Shown piece after piece: positions 49,891-59,422 of a DNA stretch of 64,000 nt. The notes below the pieces were generated by a model that was given only the letters and a program-made list of their open reading frames with translations, had not been told where the DNA came from and searched no databases. The DNA is from an uncultured Lachnospiraceae bacterium (GTDB lineage: Bacteria > Bacillota > Clostridia > Lachnospirales > Lachnospiraceae): positions 62,001 to 126,000 of the forward strand of contig CAQGLR010000004.1 of NCBI GenBank assembly GCA_948794795.1, in the 5' to 3' direction. The position numbers and the translations under genes are program-made. Position 1 is the stretch's first letter. Each line of letters starts with the position of its first letter.

Positions 49891-51498
49891 TTATATACCA
49901 CGGATACGTATATCTGCACCTTCACGTACAAATGCACTGTGTTGTGTTTCAGTATGTATATAAGATACAACATTTGATATAGTTAATTTTACACCTGGAT
50001 AAGCTATGTCTTCAACTATTATTTTCCCTCCGCCTGCATGTTTGTCAAGCTCTGCCTCAAGCATCTCATATTCCCGTGTATTTTCTTCTATTTCTGCATC
50101 TATTTCCTTTATCCTGGTACTATTTGACTTAAGCAGCTTCATCTTATCTTCATCAAGTGAACCTTTTGTCTTAAGGCGTTTCTGCAATATCTGCACATTC
50201 TGTAGTATCTTATCTTTCTCATCACTTAAAAGTTCTATGTTTTTTTCAATTGCATGGTAACGGTCTATTATAGTAGGGTCAAGCCCTACTTCAAGCTCTG
50301 TCTGTGTACCCATAGAAGAACCAGCAGTCTTCGTTTCAATCCTTGTTGCGGACCTTACCTTTCCGCCAGCAATAAGCCCTCTTTTACCATGTACCTCTAT
50401 TGCATCCTGGGCTATAACATCACTGTGCATAATTGCATCAGATATAACCTTTCCACCACTTGTTACTTTGGAACTTTCTATAAAGTTTGATATAACATCA
50501 CCCTGGGCCTCCATATTTCCTTTGCCCATGCCCTGGATTCCTCTTTTCAGCACTATCTTGCCGCCAGCAACCAGGTTTGCACCTTCTACAGCGCCATTAA
50601 CTGTTATATCGCCTGTAGCATGGACTGTATATCCTGAAAGGACATTACCTTTTACTTCAACACTTCCGTCATAATCAATATCACCTGTTGAAGGCCCTAC
50701 ATCAGCAGGGACTTCATATACATTTGAAACAAATACTGTATCATCTACAAGTGTAACATTTCCTGAAACTTCAGAATACATTTCAAGTTTATCATCCGAA
50801 AGATGTATATGCTTGCCATGTTTTAATGTAAGGTTATTTACTTTGGCAGGTTTAACCGGCATGCCGCATACATCTATGCCATCTGTGCCATAATCTGCTG
50901 GTGTAAGTTTTGCAAGCAGCTGTCCTTCCTGGACACGTTCAATCATATCCAGCTTATGGAAATCCACACTTCCATCTTCTGCCATCTGCGGGGTATTTGT
51001 TTTATTTACATCAAAATTATATTCAATACTTGCACTCCTGCCTTGTACAGGAAGCTGTGCTTTTGCTATCAATATATCAGTACAGTAAAGCCTTCCTTTT
51101 AAAACTGCTTTCATGTTGTTCTCAATAATACCATATTTTATTCCATTCTGTTCTACAAGATTTGCCAGGTCTTTTAAATCCAGGCGCCTGCCTTCATTGG
51201 AAGGGGGAAATAACCTTAACTTCGCCATATATCTCTGTACATCAATAGTAATAAGTGCATATTCATTCTCAGGAAGCTTTTTTTCACCAGTAATTTTCAC
51301 CATGGCATTTGGTTCCTCTGCTGCTGCTTCTACAAATTTCTTAATAATTGAAATATCTATATCACTATATTGTTTTTTGGTCAGGTATGTTAATATATCA
51401 TCACTTTTTAATGGCATGCCGCCATCTACAGCAGGATAAGCTTTAAGATATGTTCCATCTTCTTTATGTATTAACTGGAAAAATGCGTTTCTTTTCAT
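49891..51498 (-). CDS. FapA (DUF342) family protein
   Basis: 535 aa. The middle (about 165-390) is a right-handed beta-helix made of short hexapeptide-like turns (VEVKGNVLSGYTVHATGD, TVNGAVEGANLVAGG), followed by a coiled-coil (about 415-490) and a small C-terminal beta domain. This is the DUF342/FapA architecture. Such proteins are often encoded near fliA in Firmicutes; a role in flagellar assembly or polymer binding is suggested but unproven. It begins 83 bases after fliA. Confidence 0.85.
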   Translation of the reverse strand: MKRNAFFQLIHKEDGTYLKAYPAVDGGMPLKSDDILTYLTKKQYSDIDISIIKKFVEAAAEEPNAMVKITGEKKLPENEYALITIDVQRYMAKLRLFPPSNEGRRLDLKDLANLVEQNGIKYGIIENNMKAVLKGRLYCTDILIAKAQLPVQGRSASIEYNFDVNKTNTPQMAEDGSVDFHKLDMIERVQEGQLLAKLTPADYGTDGIDVCGMPVKPAKVNNLTLKHGKHIHLSDDKLEMYSEVSGNVTLVDDTVFVSNVYEVPADVGPSTGDIDYDGSVEVKGNVLSGYTVHATGDITVNGAVEGANLVAGGKIVLKRGIQGMGKGNMEAQGDVISNFIESSKVTSGGKVISDAIMHSDVIAQDAIEVHGKRGLIAGGKVRSATRIETKTAGSSMGTQTELEVGLDPTIIDRYHAIEKNIELLSDEKDKILQNVQILQKRLKTKGSLDEDKMKLLKSNSTRIKEIDAEIEENTREYEMLEAELDKHAGGGKIIVEDIAYPGVKLTISNVVSYIHTETQHSAFVREGADIRIRGI

Positions 51499-51550
51499 AT
51501 ATTATACCCCCATTTTCAAACTGTTATCCTGGCAAATACTTTTAACAGGC

Positions 51551-51589
51551 ACATATAAGCACAAACAATAACTGCCTGTGCTTATATGT
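51551..51589 (-). promoter_or_regulatory. Intercistronic hairpin at the fliA 3' end
   Basis: ACATATAAGCAC (51551-51562) pairs with GTGCTTATATGT (51578-51589) over 12 bases, overlapping the fliA stop codon. No T-run. May protect or process the long mRNA between fliA and the fapA-like gene. Confidence 0.5.
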
Positions 51590-52358
51590 TCCAGATTCCA
51601 AAAACTCCCATGTTTTCTTTTCCAAGTTTTTCCCTCATCTTCTTAAGGGACTTTGTGTGCAGCTGTGAAACACGTGATTCTGACACACCCAGAATATTAC
51701 TGATTTCTTTTAATGTAAGTTCTTCAAAATAATAAAATGCAATTACTTTCTGCTCATTTTCATTAAGGCTGTTTATTGCCTCTGCAAGCATCCTCTTAAG
51801 TTCCTGCCGCTCAACGACCTGCTCTGGCTGTTCAAACCTTGGTTTATTGCCAGTTTCAACCCTTACTTCACTTCCCTGTTCAAGATATTCATCAAGCGAA
51901 ACAAGATTTGCAATCTGTGTCTGGTTAATAAGCCCATCCAGTTCACTTTCTGGAATATCAAGTTCTTTTGACAATTCCTCATTTGTTGCAACACGTCCAT
52001 ATTTAGCTTCAAAATCATGCATAGCCTGGTCAAGCTTCTTCTGCTTCTGACGGAGTGTCCTTGGAATCCAGTCCATTTTCCTTATCTGGTCTAAGATTGA
52101 CCCCCTTATCCGCAGGCTTGCGTAAGTTTCAAATTTCACACCTTTTGTAAGTTCAAATTTATCAATAGCATCTATCAGGCCAAAAATACCATATCCAACT
52201 AAATCATCATATTCAACAGTATACCCAAGATACATTCCAAGCCTTCCTGCTACAATTTTAACAAGCCCTGAGTATTCTATAATTAACTGTCCGCGTATCT
52301 GTGGGCTTCTTGTCCTCATATACTCTTCCCATAAACTATTTCTACTCTTTTCATCCAT
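51582..52358 (-). CDS. fliA: Flagellar RNA polymerase sigma factor (sigma-28/SigD)
   Basis: 258 aa. Region 2 (VKFETYASLRIRGSILDQIRKMDWIPR) and region 4 (LTLKEISNILGVSESRVSQLHTKSLKKMR) are typical of FliA/SigD. Directs transcription of late flagellar, motility and chemotaxis genes. Located near the end of the fla/che operon, as in Bacillus, so its level depends on read-through of the long transcript. The anti-sigma factor flgM is not in the window. Confidence 0.95.
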   Translation of the reverse strand: MDEKSRNSLWEEYMRTRSPQIRGQLIIEYSGLVKIVAGRLGMYLGYTVEYDDLVGYGIFGLIDAIDKFELTKGVKFETYASLRIRGSILDQIRKMDWIPRTLRQKQKKLDQAMHDFEAKYGRVATNEELSKELDIPESELDGLINQTQIANLVSLDEYLEQGSEVRVETGNKPRFEQPEQVVERQELKRMLAEAINSLNENEQKVIAFYYFEELTLKEISNILGVSESRVSQLHTKSLKKMREKLGKENMGVFGIWNI

Positions 52359-52404
52359 AGAACAGCTGCACCCCTTTTACTGGTATTTCTGTAATATCAT
52401 CCTG

Positions 52405-52695
52405 TCAGACCTGGTTATTCTCTGGTATATCAGAAGATATTTCTATATCATCATCATCAAGGTCATGCAGGACTTCAGCCTGGCTATCTGTTTCATCAAG
52501 CTTCATAACCGTATTTATATCTTTAACATGCCCTATTATTCTTCTTGCAATACAGCCAATTATGTAAAAAATTATTAAAGTTGCCAGAAGGACTTCAAGG
52601 GAATACAATGTATCCATACCCCTGGCTATACAAACAATACATACAACTGCCCCTGCTAACAGGGTAATAACTTTAGGAATAAAATCTGTTTTCAC
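52405..52695 (-). CDS. Small membrane protein between cheD and fliA
   Basis: 96 aa from a GTG at 52695 preceded by GGGAGG at the right spacing; the longer frame from a TTG at 52716 has no ribosome site. Two membrane segments (about 8-25 and 33-52) and an acidic C-terminal tail (EVLHDLDDDDIEISSD). Not recognised. Conserved-looking place in the operon suggests a motility-related role. Confidence 0.65.
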   Translation of the reverse strand: MKTDFIPKVITLLAGAVVCIVCIARGMDTLYSLEVLLATLIIFYIIGCIARRIIGHVKDINTVMKLDETDSQAEVLHDLDDDDIEISSDIPENNQV

Positions 52696-52739
52696 AAAAA
52701 AGCCTCCCATTGCCAACTATATATGTCCACAGACTAATA

Positions 52740-53225
52740 TTATATAGTCCTTACTTCTTTTCCTACTGCTTTTATTACAAAATCCCCAGTTTCAGGATAA
52801 AATTCAACTGTACGTCCAAAATTAAGCCCTGTATCTTCTGCCAGTATACGTATTCCAAGTGAACCAAGCTTTGCTTTGACAGCTTCTACATTCCTCTGCC
52901 CAACCCTTAACATATCATTATTGGAACTAAATGCAAACATCTGTGCCCCACCTGCTATTTTTGCTGTCAGTGCCTGTTTTCTTGCTCCCTCTTTTACAAG
53001 CAGCTGTATCAGCATATCTATCCCTGTATCGGCAAATTTAGCCCTGTTCTGGTTCTGTCTTACCTTTGTGCTGTCCGGAAGCATAATATGCGCTAAACCT
53101 GCAATCTGCGTGGTTTTATCATACAACGCAATTCCTACACAAGAGCCAAGGCCAAGTGTAGTTATTGCATCCGGTGAATGGCATATATTTAAATCTGCCA
53201 TTCCGACTTTAATCATATTTGCCAT
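52740..53225 (-). CDS. cheD: Chemoreceptor glutamine deamidase CheD
   Basis: 161 aa. The catalytic Cys is in TLGLGSCVGIALYD and the catalytic His in GLAHIMLP; the C-terminal GGAQMF motif is present. Deamidates Gln residues of chemoreceptors and binds CheC. Starts 37 bases after cheC. An ATG nine bases downstream is an alternative start. Confidence 0.95.
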   Translation of the reverse strand: MANMIKVGMADLNICHSPDAITTLGLGSCVGIALYDKTTQIAGLAHIMLPDSTKVRQNQNRAKFADTGIDMLIQLLVKEGARKQALTAKIAGGAQMFAFSSNNDMLRVGQRNVEAVKAKLGSLGIRILAEDTGLNFGRTVEFYPETGDFVIKAVGKEVRTI

Positions 53226-53262
53226 TTCCTATCACCTATACCCCCTGCTTATAACAAACTAT

Positions 53263-53886
53263 TTACATTCCAAGTGAATTAAGCATAAGTTTATAAGACT
53301 CAATAGTAGGTATAAGAATAAAATACCCACTTATATCTATATCCATGTCCTTAAACCTTGACTCTATTAATAACGCCTTATCTCCCATTTTCCCAAATTC
53401 TATGGCAGGCACACTTAATATAGCCCCTGCCATATCTACTGCAAGATACGGTACAGAAGACGTTATCAGCATATTGGTAAGTGAAGAAATAGAAGATAAG
53501 TATGAACCTGCAATAATATTTCCAATTTCTTTTAACGCAGATTCTTCTATTTCATTAAACCCACCAACAGCAGGGGTAGGTGGCTGTCCACATCCCATAA
53601 GCTGGTTTACGAGCATATGGGCAGCTGCGCTTTCCAGCACAAACAGCATCATTCCGTCAACATCGCCTTCCAGTGAAAGCAAAATACCAGCAACCAGCGT
53701 TTCAGCACCACCAATAATTTCTGCAAGTTCATCAAAAGCAAGCATTGCAACATTTGGAACATTCATGTCTATACGTGCATTAATAAGCTGGGACAATGCA
53801 GTAGTTGCATTGCCCGCTCCGATATTTCCAATCTCTGTCAGGACATCTAATTCTAAAATTTCATTATCTGGTTTATTTTCCTGCAC
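53263..53886 (-). CDS. cheC: CheY-P phosphatase CheC
   Basis: 207 aa from the GTG at 53886; a GTG nine bases upstream lies inside the AGAGGTG ribosome site. Two phosphatase signatures ExxNxxxN are present: TEIGNIGAGN near the start and KEIGNIIAGS in the middle (the second has Ser at the last position). Dephosphorylates CheY-P and is stimulated by CheD, the next gene. Confidence 0.93.
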   Translation of the reverse strand: MQENKPDNEILELDVLTEIGNIGAGNATTALSQLINARIDMNVPNVAMLAFDELAEIIGGAETLVAGILLSLEGDVDGMMLFVLESAAAHMLVNQLMGCGQPPTPAVGGFNEIEESALKEIGNIIAGSYLSSISSLTNMLITSSVPYLAVDMAGAILSVPAIEFGKMGDKALLIESRFKDMDIDISGYFILIPTIESYKLMLNSLGM

Positions 53887-53919
53887 AAAATTCACCTCTA
53901 AATTAGACGGGTATAACCA

Positions 53920-54408
53920 CTATACCTCATCCTTACCCTCTCTGCCAACAATTACAGCTGAAATATTAAGTAAAGAAATCAAACCATCACTGCGTTTTCC
54001 AATTCCGCTTAAATATTGTATCATAGGGTCTGACGGGTCTGATGTATCAGCCTTTTCTATTGAATTCCCGCCTAATGTAACCACTTCTTTCACCTCATCT
54101 ACAATAATACCTATAGCAGACTGTGGCTCAAGCTTAATTATTATAATACGCGTAGCATTTGTATATTCATCAGGCTCAAGCTTAAATTTCAGACGCAGGC
54201 TCATAACAGGTATAATTTCACCACGGAGGTTAATAACCCCCTTAAAATAGCGCTGTGCTTTTGGCACCCTTGTAATCCTCTGGTTTCTTACAATATTATC
54301 AACATATTTAATATCTATGCCATAAAATTCTGTTCCAAGGCGGACAACTATATATTGCTTGCCTTCACTGGCTATTTCAAGATTTTGTATGTCATTTATT
54401 TCTTCCAT
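53920..54408 (-). CDS. cheW: Chemotaxis adaptor protein CheW
   Basis: 162 aa single CheW domain: EGKQYIVVRLGTEFYGIDI, then RVPKAQRYFKGVINLRGEIIPV, which is the typical receptor/CheA-binding region. Couples chemoreceptors to CheA. GGGAGG ribosome site; 15 bases after cheA. Confidence 0.96.
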   Translation of the reverse strand: MEEINDIQNLEIASEGKQYIVVRLGTEFYGIDIKYVDNIVRNQRITRVPKAQRYFKGVINLRGEIIPVMSLRLKFKLEPDEYTNATRIIIIKLEPQSAIGIIVDEVKEVVTLGGNSIEKADTSDPSDPMIQYLSGIGKRSDGLISLLNISAVIVGREGKDEV

Positions 54409-54423
54409 TACTTCTACCTCCCT

Positions 54424-56538
54424 TTATACCAGTGCATTTACTTCAAGAATTAAAGCAATCTCACCATCTCCAAGAACAGTAGCACCGCCTATCATCTTAC
54501 TGCAGTTAATATAGCTGCCTATTGACTTAATAACGATTTCCTGCTGTCCTATAAGGTTATCTACCACAAGGCCTGCAAGTTTATTGCCTTTCTTAACAAT
54601 TACAACTGTAAGGCTTTCAACTTCTTTGCTGCCTGCTTCAATATCAAGTATCTGGTCAAGACGTATAAGCGGGATAACTGTCCCTCTTAAGTTAATAACC
54701 TCTTTGGTCTGTACATATCTGATATCAGATACCAGTACATCTTCTATTGTTTCGATGCTGCCAAGCGGGATAGCATACTTTTCAGGCCCAAGTTCAACCA
54801 TAAGCGCCTGTATAATTGCCAGTGTAAGCGGAAGCCTTATTATAAAGCTGCTTCCTTCACCTATAACAGACTTACATTCAATATTGCCGCCAAGGCCTTC
54901 AATCTTAGTTTTAACAACGTCAAGACCAACGCCCCTGCCTGATACATCAGTAATTTTCTCAGCTGTAGAGAAGCTAGGCCTGAAAAGAAGGTCAATAATT
55001 TCTTTATCAGACATGTTTTCAGCCTGTTCAGCAGTAATTGTGCCTTTCTCTATAGCTTTGTTCCTTACCTTTTCAACATTGATGCCAGCACCATCATCAC
55101 GTACCTCAATATTTACATTGTTACCATCCTGGTAAGCATCAAGGTAAATATTACCAACTTCTTCCTTGCCCAGGGCAATACGTTCTTCATTGTCCTCAAG
55201 GCCATGGTCAGCGGAGTTTCTTAAAAGATGCTGTAATGGGTCACCGATTTCATCAATAACAGTACGGTCAAGCTCTGTATCCTCACCAGTCATATGAAGC
55301 TCCATCTTTTTATTAAGCTTCTTACTTAAGTCCCTTATCATACGTGGGAAACGGTTCACTACGCTTTCAATAGGAACCATCCTTACCTTCATAACAGACT
55401 CATGGAGGTTTGTAGTTACGCTTTCAAGATACTCAATCTGTTCATTAAATGATGCATCACTTTTCTCATCACCTTCAGACGAATTTATTGAAACAAGGCT
55501 GTTCTTTGCTATAATAAGCTCGCTTACAAGGTTCATAAGTACATCAAGTTTCTCAATGTCTACACGTACTGTACGGCCAACCGCTGGTTTAGCTGGTTTT
55601 TTAGCAACTGCTGGTTTAGCTTCTTCTGGCTTTTCTGCTGTCTTGGCTGCTGCTGGCTTTGTACCTGCTTTAGGGGCTTCTGGTGCCTTAGGCTCTTCTT
55701 TGGCTGCTTCCTGCTCTGGCTTTGCTTCCTCTTCCTGGGCTTGTTCCTCAAATTCATAAGTCCCTACAATTGCTTCTTTTACTTCTGATACATTCTCTAT
55801 TGCTGCTTTTACAGCTTCAGCGCTTTCTTTTGTAAAATACAGAAGACTGAAATCCATTTCAAACTTCTCATCTTCTATATCTTGTACATCAGGCACTGCT
55901 TTAATAACTTCACCAAGCTCCTCTAATGCCTTAAATACAAGAAATGCCCTTGCCGCCTTAAGGATACATGCTTCCTGGAGATAGACTGTCACACCAAAGA
56001 TATTCTCATTCTGTGCCTTTGCCTTTTCAAATGTACCCTTTTCAAAATCTGTAATATGTATTTCATTATATCTTGCACCTGATGCCTTTGAAGACTCTGG
56101 TTTTGCACTGCCTGCTGGTGCACTGGTGGCTGCATCTGTACCGTCCTTTCCTGTTGCAGCATCTGCAATTCCATTAAGGGTATTGATAATCTCCTCATTA
56201 TCTTCTGTACCCTCATCAGCTGTTTCCATAATATTTGCAAGATAACTTTCAAGAGCATCAAGTCCCCTGAAAAGTACATCTACCAGCTCAGACTTAACAG
56301 TCATATTGCCGCTTCTTACTTCCTGGAACACATTCTCCATATCATGGGTAAGGCGCTGCATGCGCTTATACCCCATTGTACCTGCCATACCCTTTAATGA
56401 GTGGGCAGCACGGAAAATCTCATTTATAGTGTCCATATTTTCAGGCTCCTGCTCCAGTATCATAAGCTGGTCGCTCAAAGTCTGCAAATGTTCTTTTGTT
56501 TCATCAATAAATATCTCAAGATACTGGCTTACATCCAT
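54424..56538 (-). CDS. cheA: Chemotaxis histidine kinase CheA
   Basis: 704 aa. P1 Hpt domain with phospho-acceptor His46 in AAHSLKGMAG; a CheY/CheB-binding P2-like domain (about 155-260); an Ala/Pro/Lys/Glu-rich linker (about 262-320); P3 dimerisation (from about 325); P4 ATPase (LRNSADHGLE, RDDGAGI, GRGVGLDVVK) and a C-terminal CheW-like P5 domain. All functional boxes intact. It starts one base after the cheB stop region, so both are tightly linked. Confidence 0.97.
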   Translation of the reverse strand: MDVSQYLEIFIDETKEHLQTLSDQLMILEQEPENMDTINEIFRAAHSLKGMAGTMGYKRMQRLTHDMENVFQEVRSGNMTVKSELVDVLFRGLDALESYLANIMETADEGTEDNEEIINTLNGIADAATGKDGTDAATSAPAGSAKPESSKASGARYNEIHITDFEKGTFEKAKAQNENIFGVTVYLQEACILKAARAFLVFKALEELGEVIKAVPDVQDIEDEKFEMDFSLLYFTKESAEAVKAAIENVSEVKEAIVGTYEFEEQAQEEEAKPEQEAAKEEPKAPEAPKAGTKPAAAKTAEKPEEAKPAVAKKPAKPAVGRTVRVDIEKLDVLMNLVSELIIAKNSLVSINSSEGDEKSDASFNEQIEYLESVTTNLHESVMKVRMVPIESVVNRFPRMIRDLSKKLNKKMELHMTGEDTELDRTVIDEIGDPLQHLLRNSADHGLEDNEERIALGKEEVGNIYLDAYQDGNNVNIEVRDDGAGINVEKVRNKAIEKGTITAEQAENMSDKEIIDLLFRPSFSTAEKITDVSGRGVGLDVVKTKIEGLGGNIECKSVIGEGSSFIIRLPLTLAIIQALMVELGPEKYAIPLGSIETIEDVLVSDIRYVQTKEVINLRGTVIPLIRLDQILDIEAGSKEVESLTVVIVKKGNKLAGLVVDNLIGQQEIVIKSIGSYINCSKMIGGATVLGDGEIALILEVNALV

Positions 56539-56539
56539 A

Positions 56540-57679
56540 TTAGAACACCCCCACGTGTTTTGTTATAGCATCTGCAATGCCTTTCAATGTAACTACTTCA
56601 TCTACTGCACCGGCATCGGCAACTGCCTTTGGCATGCCATACACTGTACAACTATCCGCATCCTGGCCGATAACATATATTTTATTTGTTTTCTCAAGCT
56701 GCAAAATGCCTTGTGTGCCGTCTGCACCCATGCCTGTCATTACAACACAGGTTATTTCATCAAAGGAAGATTCCATTAAAGACTCATACATAATATCAGC
56801 ACAAGGTTTCAGCCCATTCCTGGCGGCTTCCTTTTTAACAGTTATATAATGCTCATTCTTGTTCTTTTCAACAAGGCGCATCTGTGAACCGCCCTTGGCA
56901 ATATATACTATACCTCTCTGGATAATATCACCGTCTGCTGCTTCTTTTACATTAATCTTGCTTAATTCATCAAGCCTTTTGCTCAGCGACGCTGTAAAAC
57001 CTTCTGGCATATGCTGTACAATAAGGACTGCTGCATCAAGGTCCGGCGGAAGGAAAGGAACTACATACTGGAGTGCTTTAGGCCCGCCTGTAGAACATGC
57101 AAGTGCAACAATTTTCTTTGCCCCCTTGCCAGCAGCACTTTTAGTGTGGTTTGTCTTATCAGACCTGACAAGTATATTTGGCTTTGATAAACTGTCTGGC
57201 AGCTTTGTCTTTGAAGAAACCCTGCCAGCTGGCGGCTTAACCTCAGACGTATCTTTCCTGCTTTCAAGACCAGATATACGCAGGCCCAGTGCAAGATAAA
57301 GCATATCAATAAGCCTCTGGCTGAAAGAAGGACCTCTTGCTTCTGACAGGCTGTCTGGTTTTGTTATAAAATCAAATGCACCAAGTTCAAGCGCCTGTAT
57401 AGTTTCTTTGGCACCTTCTTTAGCAATAGTGCTTACAATAATTACCCTCTCTTTGCGTCCCTGCTTATTAAGCTCCCTTAAAAATTCAATGCCATTCATC
57501 TTTGGCATATTAATATCTAAGACTATTGCATCAAATTTACCACCTGTTTCCAGGACTTTTAAAGCTTCCTCACCATTAGCTGCGTATTTGTCATTATGTA
57601 ATCTCTCATCTGAATTTATTATATCAGATATAGTTCTTCTCATAAGTGCAGAATCATCAACAACTAAAATATTTTTCAT
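56540..57679 (-). CDS. cheB: Chemotaxis methylesterase CheB
   Basis: 379 aa from the ATG at 57679 (GGAGG upstream); the longer frame from 57727 is not supported. Receiver domain (1-120) with phospho-acceptor Asp55 in IVLDINMPKMNG, a linker, and the CheB esterase domain with catalytic Ser in ACSTGGPKAL, His in QHMPEGFT and Asp in GMGADGTQG. Demethylates (and can deamidate) chemoreceptors. The methyltransferase cheR is not in the window. Confidence 0.96.
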   Translation of the reverse strand: MKNILVVDDSALMRRTISDIINSDERLHNDKYAANGEEALKVLETGGKFDAIVLDINMPKMNGIEFLRELNKQGRKERVIIVSTIAKEGAKETIQALELGAFDFITKPDSLSEARGPSFSQRLIDMLYLALGLRISGLESRKDTSEVKPPAGRVSSKTKLPDSLSKPNILVRSDKTNHTKSAAGKGAKKIVALACSTGGPKALQYVVPFLPPDLDAAVLIVQHMPEGFTASLSKRLDELSKINVKEAADGDIIQRGIVYIAKGGSQMRLVEKNKNEHYITVKKEAARNGLKPCADIMYESLMESSFDEITCVVMTGMGADGTQGILQLEKTNKIYVIGQDADSCTVYGMPKAVADAGAVDEVVTLKGIADAITKHVGVF

Positions 57680-57707
57680 TATATAAAACCTCCAGTCAGT
57701 ATTCCCT

Positions 57708-58424
57708 CTACATTCTTTGCCTTTCAAGCCAGAATACGAAATGTATAATCTCTTTCCGCTGTTGTTCTGTTATCCCTGTATATTTCATCCTTATATCAAA
57801 TTTATCTTTGTCATTCACCAGCCTGTCTGAATATACTACTTTACATAACACAGGAAGGCTCTTTCCATTACCATATCCATCCAGCTTCAAAATACAAAGC
57901 AGGTAACTGCCTTTATTGATAAGCTGTTTTGAAGTAAAACGTATTCCGCCTCCGCCTATATCAGCCAGCTGTTCCTGTTTAAAACCCGCTATAGCAGGAA
58001 AACTTTTCTCTGCTTCTTTCCATCCCCTGTTTATAATATCATGTATTTGTGCTTTTTGTAAAACAGAATACGAAAAAAGTGCATGGCATGGATATCTCTG
58101 GTAATTACGCCTCTGCATCTTCCTGAATGGTGAAATGATTTCAAGGTTAAAATACCTGTAACCATCTTCATTATAATCTGATATAAAATACGCATTACAT
58201 CTGAATATTTTATCTGTACTATAAAAATCTATGGTATAACATTCATGTTTCATAAGTTCTGTCTTTCCATCATCGTCGTCTATAACAGTAACTTCAGAGT
58301 TATTTAACACTTTATGCAGTTTACACTGGCAGACCCTGTCCTTTTCAAGGTCTTCACTTCCAGACTGGAAAATATTTTTGTAAAAAATTGCTTTGCTTCC
58401 AATATCTACAAGTCCATTTAACAT
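57708..58424 (-). CDS. PilZ-domain flagellar brake protein (YcgR/DgrA type)
   Basis: 238 aa from the ATG at 58424, which has GGGGGA at the right spacing; the longer frame from 58523 does not. N-terminal YcgR-like domain (about 1-105), then a PilZ domain with RRNYQRYPC (RxxxR motif) and ADIGGGGIRF (D/NxSxxG motif, Gly in place of Ser). Both are c-di-GMP contact sites, so binding is likely. Position between flhG and cheB in the fla/che operon fits slowing of the flagellar motor when c-di-GMP is high. Confidence 0.85.
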   Translation of the reverse strand: MLNGLVDIGSKAIFYKNIFQSGSEDLEKDRVCQCKLHKVLNNSEVTVIDDDDGKTELMKHECYTIDFYSTDKIFRCNAYFISDYNEDGYRYFNLEIISPFRKMQRRNYQRYPCHALFSYSVLQKAQIHDIINRGWKEAEKSFPAIAGFKQEQLADIGGGGIRFTSKQLINKGSYLLCILKLDGYGNGKSLPVLCKVVYSDRLVNDKDKFDIRMKYTGITEQQRKEIIHFVFWLERQRM

Positions 58425-58540
58425 ACAAATCCCCCATACTGCTTCCGATAGCATAAATCCCCAGCCCTTGTTATAAAAAGGGATTGAAAATCCATACATC
58501 CCAGGCAATATTTTCAAGACCACCCGCCCAGATACAGAAT

Positions 58541-59422
58541 TTATCTGTTGCGGTTCTTTATAATTTTTGTAAAAAGCCCCGATAATCCGCTTGCAGCAGC
58601 AGTAATACGCCTGCTGCTGTTATTTTCTAAAATTATAGCAAGTTCCTGGATTGCCCTTGAAGAAGGTGAACCTGGAAAGGCAAGCGATACAGGACGCTGT
58701 TTCATAACTGACTTAAGAAGTAAGTTGTCAAATGGCACAGAGCCAAGAAAATCTAAATCCATACCTAGAAACTTTTCTGCAACTGAATCAAGTTTAAAAA
58801 ACAAATCCCTTCCTTCATCAATATTTTGTGTCCTGTTCCCAAGTACATGTATTTTTAATGTATCTTTATCATACCCTTCTTTGTGTTTCAGGGTTTTAAG
58901 CAATGCATAAGCATCTGTAATAGATGCTGGTTCAGGTGTTGTCACCAGCAATATTTCAGAGCTTGACAAAATCATCTCCATTACATTTTCGGAAATGCCT
59001 GCGCCAGTATCAATAATAATTATATCAGCTATATTATCAAGCTCATACAGCACATTAACCAGAAGATGTATCTGGTCACTGCTAAGGTTAATAAGTTCAT
59101 TTACCCCTGAGCCCCCTGATACAAAACCAATATTGCCAGGCCCCCTGGTAATTATCTCACTAACATTTTTTCCTTTAAATATAACATCTGACAGATTATA
59201 TCCAGGCCTTATTCCAAGCATAACCTCTATATTGGCAAGCCCAAAATCTGCATCAAATATTACTACTTTTTTCCCCAGCTTGCTTAATTGTATTGCAAGA
59301 TTTAAAGAGATATTGGATTTACCCACACCACCTTTGCCGCTTGTTACAGTAATTACCCTTGCAAGATGGCGGTGCCTGGTCTGCTTTTTAATAATGTTCC
59401 TTAACTGCTCTGCCTGGTCCAT
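58541..59422 (-). CDS. flhG: Flagellar number regulator FlhG (MinD-like ATPase)
   Basis: 293 aa. Deviant Walker A SGKGGVGKSNIS near residue 29, then DADFGLANIEVMLG and DTGAGIS, typical of FlhG/YlxH. The N-terminal DQAEQLRNIIKK is the short motif that stimulates the FlhF GTPase in known FlhG proteins. The start overlaps the flhF stop by one base. Limits flagellum number and placement together with FlhF. Confidence 0.94.
   Translation of the reverse strand: MDQAEQLRNIIKKQTRHRHLARVITVTSGKGGVGKSNISLNLAIQLSKLGKKVVIFDADFGLANIEVMLGIRPGYNLSDVIFKGKNVSEIITRGPGNIGFVSGGSGVNELINLSSDQIHLLVNVLYELDNIADIIIIDTGAGISENVMEMILSSSEILLVTTPEPASITDAYALLKTLKHKEGYDKDTLKIHVLGNRTQNIDEGRDLFFKLDSVAEKFLGMDLDFLGSVPFDNLLLKSVMKQRPVSLAFPGSPSSRAIQELAIILENNSSRRITAAASGLSGLFTKIIKNRNR

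Noticed and set aside
53345..54250. 301-codon plus-strand frame opposite cheC/cheW
   Set aside because: It is antisense to two clearly conserved genes, has hydrophobic Ser/Ile-rich shadow composition and no ribosome site.
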